From DATBHW01 sp046704085 (lineage in GTDB: Bacteria > Chloroflexota > Ktedonobacteria > Ktedonobacterales > DATBGS01), in assembly GCA_046704085.1 (NCBI GenBank), contig JBJKSJ010000134.1, positions 1-20,076 on the forward strand: 20,076 nucleotides of DNA. The letters are read 5' to 3'. Below the pieces are notes generated by a model. The model was not told where the DNA came from, did no database searches, and saw nothing but the letters and a program-made list of their open reading frames with translations. Shown in pieces: positions 6,616 to 14,033 of this stretch. Position 1 is the first letter of the stretch, and every line of letters begins with the position of its first letter. A program made the position numbers and the translations under genes.

Positions 6616-7484
6616 ATATTGTCGCCCGCTATGCCATCACGGTGCTGCTCTATCCTGGGGGTCTGTTTGCGATCCTGGCAGGCTGGTTTTTGCTCGCGCT
6701 GGGCGAAGACCTGGCGGCGCGCAGGCGTGGGGTTCGCGCGGCTGGTTTCAGGCAGCCTGTCTATGACTTCCTCAAGCTGCTCAACAAGACCACCAGCCTG
6801 CCCGCCGGAACGGAAACCGCTGGTGTGCGCCTCATCCCGCTGGTGGTCGTCATGGCCCCGCTGCTGGCGCTGATCCTCTTGCCCCTGCCGGGAAACCTGG
6901 CCGCCGATTCGCCCACGACCAGCGGCGATCTGCTGGCGGTCCTCTTCCTGCTGCTGCTCCCGGCCCTGGCGCCCATCTTCCTGGGGTTTCTGATCCAGTC
7001 GCCCTATGGACGCATCGCCGCCCGGCGCGCCACACGTCGCGCCGTAGTGCTTATCGCGCTGCTCTTGCTCAGCGCGCTGGCGATTGCCGCGCAGCGTGGA
7101 TCGCTCAGCCTGAGTGTCCTGACCATCCAGCAGGCGCATCCATCGTCGGCCAGCGTCGTTCTGGCCGCGCTGGCCGGACTCCTCTTCTTCCTCTGCCTTC
7201 CGGCGCTGCTGCCCCAGGCCAGATGGGGGCTGTTTCGAGGGCAGCCGGAACTGGTTGCTGGTCCCTATACTGACCTGACCGGCGCGGACCTGGCGCTCCT
7301 GCAACTCGGCGCTGCCGTGCAGCAGATCGCCGCCGGGAGCCTGCTGGCGAGCGTCTTCATCCTGCCCTTTGTTCCTGGCGGCGCGGCGGCCCAGGTCATC
7401 GTCTATCTGGCGACGCTCCTGCTCTGCGGCCTCGTGATGAGCGTTGCCCGCTGGTCCAGCGGAGTCTACTCTTTCGCCAGATAG
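6612..7484 (+). CDS. NuoH/EchB/HycD-like membrane subunit
   Basis: A 290-residue, very hydrophobic protein with about seven membrane helices (roughly 7-30, 72-93, 107-128, 145-160, 183-203, 225-255, 260-280). Family signs include YPGGLF near the start, the cytoplasmic RRRGVRAAGFRQPVYDFLKL, LIQSPYGRIAARR, and the quinone/Q-site-like loop RGQPELVAGPYTDLTG with its Glu213. In complex I and group-4 hydrogenases this subunit anchors the Fe-S arm to the membrane and takes part in ion pumping. It is somewhat short and the C-terminal helix plus the usual basic R-x-R-x-D end are not evident. The stop overlaps the convergent ruvA gene by 19 bp. Only the NuoB-like partner accompanies it here. Confidence 0.85.
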   Translation: MNIVARYAITVLLYPGGLFAILAGWFLLALGEDLAARRRGVRAAGFRQPVYDFLKLLNKTTSLPAGTETAGVRLIPLVVVMAPLLALILLPLPGNLAADSPTTSGDLLAVLFLLLLPALAPIFLGFLIQSPYGRIAARRATRRAVVLIALLLLSALAIAAQRGSLSLSVLTIQQAHPSSASVVLAALAGLLFFLCLPALLPQARWGLFRGQPELVAGPYTDLTGADLALLQLGAAVQQIAAGSLLASVFILPFVPGGAAAQVIVYLATLLLCGLVMSVARWSSGVYSFAR

Positions 7485-8065
7485 CGCAGCACCTGCATGA
7501 TCTGTTCTTCCAGGCTGGCGCTGCTGCTTTCGGGCGGCAGTTTGTTATAGGCTGCCTGCGCGGAGGCAGCGCTGTAGCCCAGCCCGGTCAGCGCCTCGAT
7601 CACCTCTGAGCGCGCCGAGCCATACGCCACAATGCCGCCAGTGCCCGCCGGAACAGGCGCGCCCTTGGCGAGCTTCTCGCGCAGTTCAAGGATCAACCGC
7701 CCGGCCAGCTTCTTCCCGATACCAGGAATCAAGGTCAGGCGCTGCTCATCACCGTTAATCACCGCCTGGCGAAACGCCTCCGCACTCATCGACGAGAGGA
7801 TCGCCAGTCCCATGCGCGGCCCCACGCCGCTGACGTTCAGCAGAATCTCAAAAAGCTGGAGGTCTTCCAGCGTGGCAAAGCCATAGAGCGCGATCACATC
7901 TTCGCGCGTATAGAGATGGGTATGCAGCGACACCTCGGCGCCCACGCCGCCAAGCTGGCTAAGTGTCGTTACTGGCGTCTGCACCAGAAATGTGATGCCT
8001 CCCACGCGCACCAGCGCGGCGGTGAGTGTCTTGCCCTCCAGTTTCCCATGTAACGCTGCAATCAT
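7466..8065 (-). CDS. ruvA: Holliday junction branch migration protein RuvA
   Basis: A 199-residue protein of normal length that forms the tetramer holding a Holliday junction while RuvB motors migrate it. Domain I is an OB fold (MIAALHGKLEGKTLTAALV onward, about 1-63). Domain II has two helix-hairpin-helix motifs, LLNVSGVGPRMGLAIL (about 75-90) and LIPGIGKKLAGRLILEL (about 112-128). Domain III is the C-terminal three-helix bundle (about 150-199) that contacts RuvB. The start overlaps the ruvC stop by four bases. No ruvB follows in the window, since the next gene is the convergent NuoH-like gene. Confidence 0.97.
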   Translation of the reverse strand: MIAALHGKLEGKTLTAALVRVGGITFLVQTPVTTLSQLGGVGAEVSLHTHLYTREDVIALYGFATLEDLQLFEILLNVSGVGPRMGLAILSSMSAEAFRQAVINGDEQRLTLIPGIGKKLAGRLILELREKLAKGAPVPAGTGGIVAYGSARSEVIEALTGLGYSAASAQAAYNKLPPESSSASLEEQIMQVLRYLAKE

Positions 8066-8592
8066 CGCAATATCCCCCTGAGCAGACCTGTCTGTGGCAG
8101 CGTGTGCAGATGGCAGATGGCAATGGCGGCGGCGTCGGCGGCATCATCAGGTTTGGGCACGACGGGCAGGTGCAGCAGAATGCGCACCATCTCGCCGACC
8201 TGATCTTTGGTTGCCTTGCCATAGCCATGCACCGCCTGCTTCACCTGCATGGGCGTGTACTCGCAGACCTCCAGCCCGGCGTTCACCGCCGCCAGCAGCA
8301 CCGCGCCACGCGCCTGGCCTACTGCCATTGCTGTGCGCGCATTTTTGGCAAAGAAGAGTTCTTCCACCGCGACATCCTGCGGCTCAAAGCGTTCGATCAA
8401 CTCGCTCAGCCCGCGATAAATGCGCTGCAAGCGCAGCGGCAGCGCCAGCCCGGCGGGCGTGGTCAGCACATCGCAGACCAGCAGGGTCAGATCATCGCCG
8501 CGCGCGGCCACCACCGCGTAGCCCACGATGGCCGTCCCTGGATCAACCCCCATCGTGATGCGCGGCGCGCGCTGCTGGCTTGAAAACATCAT
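8062..8592 (-). CDS. ruvC: Crossover junction endodeoxyribonuclease RuvC
   Basis: A 176-residue RNase-H-fold resolvase that nicks Holliday junctions symmetrically with Mg2+. The acidic active site is complete: Asp17 in MGVDPGTAIVGY, Glu77 in VAVEELFF, and Asp150/Asp153 in DDAADAAAIA. The open frame extends to 8673, but the ATG at 8592 has a strong AAGGAGG seven bases upstream and gives the usual family length; a second ATG follows immediately. It lies between yebC and ruvA, the conserved bacterial order yebC-ruvC-ruvA. Confidence 0.97.
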   Translation of the reverse strand: MMFSSQQRAPRITMGVDPGTAIVGYAVVAARGDDLTLLVCDVLTTPAGLALPLRLQRIYRGLSELIERFEPQDVAVEELFFAKNARTAMAVGQARGAVLLAAVNAGLEVCEYTPMQVKQAVHGYGKATKDQVGEMVRILLHLPVVPKPDDAADAAAIAICHLHTLPQTGLLRGILR

Positions 8593-8670
8593 CTGGTCGC
8601 CTCCTTGCGCGTACATATACCACATTCCAGCGGCTTCCTGCGCAAGTTTATCCCGCCTCCCAGGGTAAAG

Positions 8671-8702
8671 CATGGCCCCGACGCAGGCTGCGCGGGGCCG
8701 TG
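8671..8702 (-). terminator. GC-rich hairpin between yebC and ruvC
   Basis: Outer arms CATGGCCCCG and CGGGGCCGTG (ten pairs, one G-T wobble) and inner arms CGCA and TGCG enclose a three-base loop. It lies about 30 bases after the yebC stop. On the minus strand only CTTT follows, so termination is likely incomplete; attenuation or processing is possible. Confidence 0.4.
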
Positions 8703-8730
8703 AGGATGGTCGAGGGATGAATATGCCAGG

Positions 8731-9492
8731 TTAGCCCTGAAGTTGTTCAGTGAACGTATCAGAAAACTCGGCATTCGTATAGACGTTCTGCACGTCGTCC
8801 AGTTCTTCTAGCTTCTCAATCAGCCGGTATGCCTGGGTGCTGGTCTTGTCATCAAGCTCAACGCTCGTCTTGGGGATCAGCGTCGTCTCCGCTCTGTCGA
8901 TATGATACTTCTTCTTCTCAAGCGCGGTGCGCACCGTATCTAGTTGCGCCGGGTCGGTGTAGAGCGTTAACGTCTCGTCGCCATCCGCCACCGGGTCCAC
9001 ATCCTCGGCTCCGGCGTCGATGGCTTCGAGCGTGACCTCATCGGCATCCCGGCCTTCCAGGGGAATCTCGATGACGCCCTTCTGCTCAAACAACCAGTCT
9101 ACGCAGCCATTCTCACCCAGGTTCCCGCCGTTGCGACTGAAGACGTTGCGGATTTCGGCCACCGTGCGATTGCGGTTATCGGTCATGACCTGCACCAGCA
9201 CGGCAGTGCCGGCAGGGCCATAGCCCTCGTAGGTGGTCTCCTCAATCGAGGCGCCGTCACCGCCGCCCAGCGCGCGCTTGATGGAACGCTCGATATTTTC
9301 CATCGGCATATTGGCTTCGCGTGCGTGCTGGATAGCCATACGCAAGCGAAAGTTCGCGGCAGGATCACCGCTGCCACCTTCGCGGGCAGCGACCACAATC
9401 TCGCGCCCCAGGCGGGTAAAAATCTGTCCTCGTTTGGCGTCATTCACGCCCTTTTGTCGGCGAATTTGTGCCCATTTAGAATGACCTGACAT
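8731..9492 (-). CDS. YebC/PmpR (TACO1) family protein
   Basis: A 253-residue protein of full family length, starting MSGHSKWAQIRRQKGVNDAK, the YebC signature, followed by RGQIFTRLGREIVVAAREGG and REANMPMENIERSIKRA. Family members are described either as DNA-binding regulators (PmpR) or as translation factors relieving ribosome stalling at proline-rich stretches (YebC/TACO1); the latter would fit a genome with Pro-rich proteins such as those of the neighbouring operon. ATG at 9492 has GAGGGGG about ten bases upstream. It heads the yebC-ruvC-ruvA cluster. Confidence 0.96.
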   Translation of the reverse strand: MSGHSKWAQIRRQKGVNDAKRGQIFTRLGREIVVAAREGGSGDPAANFRLRMAIQHAREANMPMENIERSIKRALGGGDGASIEETTYEGYGPAGTAVLVQVMTDNRNRTVAEIRNVFSRNGGNLGENGCVDWLFEQKGVIEIPLEGRDADEVTLEAIDAGAEDVDPVADGDETLTLYTDPAQLDTVRTALEKKKYHIDRAETTLIPKTSVELDDKTSTQAYRLIEKLEELDDVQNVYTNAEFSDTFTEQLQG

Positions 9493-9643
9493 CGTGCAAT
9501 CGCCCCCTCGTGACTTTCAAAAATAGGAAGCGGGCGCACTGATGGCCCACTCCCGCCTCTTTGCCTATCGATCAGTAAGTGCTGCATCGAGATGCTGAGC
9601 GCAGGATTACACTGCTACAGGTTTCTGTGATGCTGATGCTGCT

Positions 9644-9652
9644 ATTGTATCA
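9644..9652 (-). promoter_or_regulatory. Extended -10 promoter of yebC-ruvC-ruvA
   Basis: The minus strand reads TGATACAAT, identical to the element before the MoxR operon. It lies about 150 bases upstream of yebC. No -35 at proper distance is seen. No LexA-like box was recognised. A GC-rich inverted repeat (about 9529-9555) may structure the leader. Confidence 0.45.
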
Positions 9653-9691
9653 TATCCAGCGTTTTGGTTGGTCCGCAACGCTCTGAGAAGC

Positions 9692-9731
9692 AAAACCCCG
9701 GCGCGGATTTGGCTCCCAAACCCGCGCCGGG
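9692..9731 (-). terminator. Strong intrinsic terminator of the TerY-P operon
   Basis: On the minus strand a 16-bp stem (arms 9716-9731 and 9697-9712, one mismatched pair, three-base loop) is followed by TTTT (9695-9692). It starts 40 bases after the stop of the DUF4190-like gene, which marks the end of the seven-gene operon and insulates it from yebC. Confidence 0.8.
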
Positions 9732-9770
9732 CAGGCGACTGCTCGCCAGAAAATAGAATAGAACTCGCAG

Positions 9771-10397
9771 TTAGTGCGGATTGGCGAGGGCGACCAGAAT
9801 CAGGATAGCCCAGCCAATCGTTGTCAGATAGCCCAGCGCCAACCCCCAGCCTGCCTGCACGCGCTTGCCCTTGCTCAGCAGTTGGCTGTTGGCATCCCTC
9901 AGGGCCAGGTGCCCATAGATGATCGCTTGAATGCTGGTCAGAAAGCTCAGGAGCAGCGCCAGGATGCCCATCCTCAGGGCAGTGCTGGCGTAACGCTCGG
10001 CCCTGACTCGCTGCTTGTCCAGGGCGGCCACCAGCACCGCGCCGGATACCGGCTTCGACCCTGGCGCCGACCCCACCGGGCGCGCCACCCGGATCACGTT
10101 CGAGGGAGCGCCCGCCGGGAGCGGTCCGCTGACCGGCGCGGAGGAAGCGCGCGCGGTGGCGCCAACCAGCACTACCGTTGGTTTGGCGGGCGGCGACGGC
10201 TCAACCGCATTCACCCGCGTGCCCACCGACGGCAGCGACCCAAGAACACGCATCGGCAACTGCCCGCTGATCACATTGCGCCGATTCGTGGGAGACACCT
10301 GAAAAGCAGGCCAGGGCCTGTCCCTCTCCGCGAGGGGGCTGGGTAGATCGACAACCTGCTTCCCTACTGGGGAAGAGTCTGGAGAAGCGCGGTACAT
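9771..10397 (-). CDS. Proline-rich membrane protein with DUF4190-like C-terminus
   Basis: A 208-residue protein. Residues 1 to about 135 are Pro/Ala/Ser/Val-rich and probably disordered. Residues about 140-205 form two membrane helices around a short polar loop: MGILALLLSFLTSIQAIIYG, then HLALRDANSQ and a Gly/Lys segment, then WGLALGYLTTIGWAILILVAL. This is the layout of DUF4190-type domains (helix, GHxAL, G-x-x-LAxxGLxLGY, helix). Function is unknown; the long N-terminal tail is likely cytoplasmic and could be a substrate for the operon's kinase (inference). GAGGAGGAGAC directly precedes the ATG. It is the last gene of the operon, 12 bp after the three-TM protein gene. Confidence 0.75.
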   Translation of the reverse strand: MYRASPDSSPVGKQVVDLPSPLAERDRPWPAFQVSPTNRRNVISGQLPMRVLGSLPSVGTRVNAVEPSPPAKPTVVLVGATARASSAPVSGPLPAGAPSNVIRVARPVGSAPGSKPVSGAVLVAALDKQRVRAERYASTALRMGILALLLSFLTSIQAIIYGHLALRDANSQLLSKGKRVQAGWGLALGYLTTIGWAILILVALANPH

Positions 10398-10409
10398 GTC
10401 TCCTCCTCT

Positions 10410-10880
10410 TTATCGTTCTAACACGGCTAGCAACCATTCCCACAGGACGCGCACGATCAGCGGCGCCAGGAGCAGCGCCGCTGCCAGCGGCAGGTGCGTT
10501 GGGATGGCCGAGATCGCCTGGACCTCGCCAATGATCATCAAGGTGAGGATAGCCACATCCAGGCCCATCAAGATGCCCGTTCCGGCAATCAGGCTCAGCC
10601 CTGCTATCCAGCGCACATCTTGCAGCCACCAGAGATACGCGGGCACAATCCCCAGGAAGATGCCCAGGCTGAGTTCACTCAGAATGAACCCTTTGAGGCT
10701 GGCCGCGCGCATGCGCCTGCTGTTCCTGATCAACCAGCGGCGCGCGACCTGCCAGCGATTCCTGGCAGGCGTCTTGCCGGTCGAAACATAGGCGCGGTCG
10801 ATGCTGGTAGCCAGAATAATCGGCCACTGATACCCACTTAGCATCGTGGGCAGCGGTGTGACCTGACGACGCTTTGCCAT
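10410..10880 (-). CDS. Uncharacterised membrane protein with about three TM helices
   Basis: A 156-residue protein I do not recognise. The first 65 residues are basic, with many Arg/Lys (for example NRWQVARRWLIRNSRRMR), and are probably cytoplasmic. Hydrophobic segments follow at roughly 66-87, 92-118 and 128-152. There is one acidic residue in the second segment (Asp107 in GLDVAIL), which may be membrane-embedded. The ATG follows the stop codon of the kinase gene with no gap (TAAATG), so translation is surely coupled and the protein is likely a partner of the kinase/phosphatase system. No catalytic motif is visible. Confidence 0.75.
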   Translation of the reverse strand: MAKRRQVTPLPTMLSGYQWPIILATSIDRAYVSTGKTPARNRWQVARRWLIRNSRRMRAASLKGFILSELSLGIFLGIVPAYLWWLQDVRWIAGLSLIAGTGILMGLDVAILTLMIIGEVQAISAIPTHLPLAAALLLAPLIVRVLWEWLLAVLER

Positions 10881-12287
10881 TTATTGCACCCGCCGCATCT
10901 CAATAAAGGCCATTCGGGCCTGATTCAACGGCCCAAAGAGCAGACGCCCATTATGCGCCAGGGGCACGCGCGCGCCCACCGGCACTGGCGCCCAGCTCTG
11001 GCCGACGCTGGTATCGACGGCGACCTGAAGCTGCGGCAGGTTCAGATTATCCAGATACCAGACCCGCTGCGCGGCGTCATAGCGAATCAAGCCACAGGGG
11101 CGCGAATCGGGCGGCTGGCCCAGCGGTCCGGGCGCCGCTTTGATAGCCGGATCGGTATGCCAGAGATAGAGCGGGCGATCCGGCCAGCCAACGACGTAGC
11201 GCGGAAAGCGCCCCTCATCTTCGTACTGATAGGTTCCCCCCAGCAGACGCGGGCTGCGCAGCTTGATATAGGGCACATAATCGGGAAAATCCACATAGGT
11301 CTTGCACAACGGACAGCGCAGCGGCCCCATCTCCGGGGCCGGGAAGAAGCGCAGTTCACACCCGCTCGTATTGGCGCAGGGAATGATATGATCAAAGAGT
11401 TCCACCAGGGCGTCATCCCACATGCCAGGGAGCGGGCGCTTTTGCGGCGAATGCAGGGCGTCCACAAAAACCTGGCGGAAGAGTTCGCGCAGGCGCGGCG
11501 GAAAGATGTCCGTCGTCAGTTGCAGATTCTGGGGCCGATTGGAGGTATCGGTCGGATGCTCGATATACAGAGCGCGCTCGCCCAGAGCAAGCAGGTCGTC
11601 CTGCCCTGGGTCTGCCGAGTGCCGCTTTGGCCCCATCAGGGGATGCTGGACAAAGAGCAGCCAGCGATAGAGGATGACGGCCAGCGCGTGCCGGTCGGTG
11701 ACGACAGTAGGTTCTTTTTCTTGTTTGCTCACCAGTTCGGGGGCCATATATTCGGGCGTGCCCACCACCTCCGCGCTGAGTACGCCAGGCACCACCAGGC
11801 TGTCGCAATCAAGCAGAACCATCCGTCCATCAAAGGGATCGAGCATCACGTTCTTATCGGAGAGATCGGAGTGACACAGCCCCTTCGTCGAGAGGCGATC
11901 CACCGCGCGCGCCAGCTTGATGGCAACAGCGACGCGCCCGATCCACCAGCCTTTTTTTTCGGGCGGGAGGCGCTGATAATCGAAGAAATAGTAGTCGAGC
12001 CGGGTCAGGTCGGGGACGAAGCGGGTACTCACCCCCATGCCCGGCGAGACGGCCCGTTTTTGCGGCCAGGTGAAGAGTTCGTCCCAATAGGGCGAATTAT
12101 TGACCACGTTATACTGGCCGATAATAGCGTCCAATTGCCTGGCGCGCTCAGCGGTGCTGCGGTCTGGATTGAAGAGCTTCAGCGCGTGCTGTCCATCCCG
12201 CGAGCGATAGATGGCGCCCTGGCCGCCCTGAGTAAAGGGCTTATCCTCATACTGTTCGCGTGTCCCGTCACTAAATCTCACTTCCAA
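10881..12287 (-). CDS. TerY-P triad Ser/Thr protein kinase with C-terminal zinc ribbon
   Basis: A 468-residue protein. The kinase domain covers about 12-300: Gly-rich loop GGQGAIY (21-27), Lys37 in ALKLF, catalytic loop HSDLSDKN (139-146, Asp141 and Asn146), metal-binding DCDS (Asp162, in place of DFG), and TPEYMAPE (177-184). A Cys4 zinc ribbon follows (Cys304, Cys310, Cys325, Cys328), then about 140 beta-rich residues that I cannot assign. Kinases of this type occur with TerY-like VWA and PP2C proteins as the TerY-P triad, and both genes are directly upstream here. The start is probably TTG at 12287 (GGTGAG five bases upstream), overlapping the PP2C gene by ten bases; GTG at 12281 is the alternative. 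No membrane helix is present, so it is likely cytoplasmic. Confidence 0.9.
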   Translation of the reverse strand: MEVRFSDGTREQYEDKPFTQGGQGAIYRSRDGQHALKLFNPDRSTAERARQLDAIIGQYNVVNNSPYWDELFTWPQKRAVSPGMGVSTRFVPDLTRLDYYFFDYQRLPPEKKGWWIGRVAVAIKLARAVDRLSTKGLCHSDLSDKNVMLDPFDGRMVLLDCDSLVVPGVLSAEVVGTPEYMAPELVSKQEKEPTVVTDRHALAVILYRWLLFVQHPLMGPKRHSADPGQDDLLALGERALYIEHPTDTSNRPQNLQLTTDIFPPRLRELFRQVFVDALHSPQKRPLPGMWDDALVELFDHIIPCANTSGCELRFFPAPEMGPLRCPLCKTYVDFPDYVPYIKLRSPRLLGGTYQYEDEGRFPRYVVGWPDRPLYLWHTDPAIKAAPGPLGQPPDSRPCGLIRYDAAQRVWYLDNLNLPQLQVAVDTSVGQSWAPVPVGARVPLAHNGRLLFGPLNQARMAFIEMRRVQ

Positions 12288-13993
12288 GGCAGCTCACCCC
12301 ATTTATACAGGCATACAAGCGTTCGATCATCAAATGACCCCATGCGCTCATAGGAGATCAGTTTCGTCAGCGCGTCGGGGATGGCCTCCAGTTTCGCCCG
12401 GTCTTTCTGCTGGTCCTGAAGGATCGACTGAAAGAGCGGCTGCTCCAGGCGCTCCAGATGCTCTTCCACCGGGCCAAAGTCATCGGAGACCCCATCGGTC
12501 ATCACCAGGAAGTAGCAGGCCGGCCCGCGCATCTGGTCGGTGATGATGACGCGCTGGGACCACTCCTTCGGGTCGCTATCGGTCAGAAAAGTGACTTCAT
12601 TGCCCGTTGGCCCAATATCGGGGGTGCCCAGCAGGTGGACCTGGCGGTTCTGGTCGCGCCCCATGATGGTTCCGTCGCCCACCTGCACGCCGCCCACCAG
12701 ATGCTTGTCGCCGCGCAGTTCGCGGTGCGCCAGCAAGAGCAGCGTGGTGCGCAGGTCGCGCACGGTGATCTGCCCGCCCTGGGTCTGGGCCTGGGCGTTG
12801 CGCTGGTCGGCCTCCGCGTGCAAGCTCTGATAGGCGGCCCACAGGCCGCTCAAGAGCATATTTCCCAGCGGCTCGGCCTCTGGCTTTGCCGTCTGGGCGA
12901 TCTGCGCCATTGCGCCCAGGGCGGCTTCGACGGCGACCTGCGCGCCCACGCGCGCCAGCTTATAGGAGCCACCGCCATCGGCCACCGCGATCAGATGCCA
13001 ATCTTTGACGGTCCGGCTCCCCAGCGCATCTTCTCGATACTTGCCATCGTGTTTGTGGCTCAGGCCGCGCAGGCTGCTGCCCACCGTAATCCAGCCATTC
13101 CTATCTGGCTCTGGCTTGATGACGGCGGTATGCGGCACTGGATCGCTCAGGTCCGTTGGCTCTTTCTCGTCAAACGCCATCGGCGTCAGCGGCTGGGCGC
13201 GCACCAGCGGCGTGGGAGGGGGTTGCGGTGTCCAGGACATCGGATCGTCTCCTGCTGAAGCGGTCATGGAATACTGGCTTGGATCGAATTGTGACTGATA
13301 GTGTGGCTGATAGAGGGGTGCGCCTCCCGCGCCAGATGCGGCGTACATGTTTGGGGACGGGGCGCGTGCCTGCATGGGGCGCGGCCATTGGATGGGGTCA
13401 TCCGGCGGGCGCTTGGGAGGTCGCTGGGGATAGAGATAGATAAAGGCAATCGCCACAAAGCCGACAAATAACGCCGCCAGGACAATCATCAGAATCACAA
13501 AGGGGTTGGGTGAATTATTCTGCGAGCCGCCCGTTGACGTGTTGGTTGGAGTCGAATTACTTGCCGGTTTAGTGGTTGGCGTCGGGCTAGCTGCCGACGT
13601 TGCGCTACTTGTTGGTTTGACCGTCGGCGAATTGTTTACTGTTGGCGAGGGCTTCTGCTGTGCGCTCGTCGTCGGTGCATTACCCGTCGTTGGGCTATTC
13701 GTCGCGGGGGGCAGCACAAAGAGGACGAAAATCACAAAGCCAAGGACCATGAGCAAGAGAACCACCACAATGACCACTGCCATGACTTCGAGGGTATTGG
13801 ATGGCCCGGCGCGCAGAGAGCCCCCCTGCGCGGAGGCGCCATAGAGTCCGCCAACTGGGCCTTTGGCGCGAATAACTGGCAAGCGAGAACCACGCCGCCC
13901 TCCCGCCGGATTCGCGCCAGGTTGGGCAGGCGTCGTCGCCTGCCCGCCTGGCCCAGCAGGAGGCTGCTGCGCGTTAGGATCATAGAGGTTCAT
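12278..13993 (-). CDS. Membrane-anchored PP2C-type protein phosphatase of the TerY-P triad
   Basis: A 571-residue protein. A Pro/Gly-rich N-terminus precedes two membrane helices (about 69-94 and 165-188), separated by a roughly 70-residue Ser/Thr/Pro/Asn-rich segment that should lie outside the cell. A Pro/Gln-rich linker then leads to a PP2C domain (about 300-568): KYREDALGS with Asp322, VADGGGS (Asp339), QVGDGT, MTDGVSDDF (Asp500) and SFDDRTLV (Asp556), the metal-binding acids of PP2C enzymes. It should remove phosphates placed by the adjacent kinase, on the inner face of the membrane. ATG at 13993 has GGGGG eight bases upstream; a TTG two codons earlier is less likely. The soluble PP2Cs of known triads usually lack such an anchor. 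Confidence 0.9.
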   Translation of the reverse strand: MNLYDPNAQQPPAGPGGQATTPAQPGANPAGGRRGSRLPVIRAKGPVGGLYGASAQGGSLRAGPSNTLEVMAVVIVVVLLLMVLGFVIFVLFVLPPATNSPTTGNAPTTSAQQKPSPTVNNSPTVKPTSSATSAASPTPTTKPASNSTPTNTSTGGSQNNSPNPFVILMIVLAALFVGFVAIAFIYLYPQRPPKRPPDDPIQWPRPMQARAPSPNMYAASGAGGAPLYQPHYQSQFDPSQYSMTASAGDDPMSWTPQPPPTPLVRAQPLTPMAFDEKEPTDLSDPVPHTAVIKPEPDRNGWITVGSSLRGLSHKHDGKYREDALGSRTVKDWHLIAVADGGGSYKLARVGAQVAVEAALGAMAQIAQTAKPEAEPLGNMLLSGLWAAYQSLHAEADQRNAQAQTQGGQITVRDLRTTLLLLAHRELRGDKHLVGGVQVGDGTIMGRDQNRQVHLLGTPDIGPTGNEVTFLTDSDPKEWSQRVIITDQMRGPACYFLVMTDGVSDDFGPVEEHLERLEQPLFQSILQDQQKDRAKLEAIPDALTKLISYERMGSFDDRTLVCLYKWGELPWK

Positions 13994-14033
13994 ATCCAAT
14001 ACCCCCTTCTACAAAGCGTGCCTCGCGCAAGGC

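Noticed and set aside
6570..7304. A 244-codon minus-strand frame opposite the NuoH-like gene
   Set aside because: A product dominated by Gln, Arg, Glu and Gly is the typical antisense of a Leu/Ala-rich membrane protein.
9493..9770. A LexA box controlling yebC-ruvC-ruvA
   Set aside because: No inverted repeat resembling a known LexA site was found in the leader or promoter region.
10884..12353. A 489-codon open frame on the plus strand opposite the kinase
   Set aside because: It is the antisense shadow of a clear kinase gene in GC-rich DNA; its product is rich in Arg, His, Gln and Ile with no recognisable motif.
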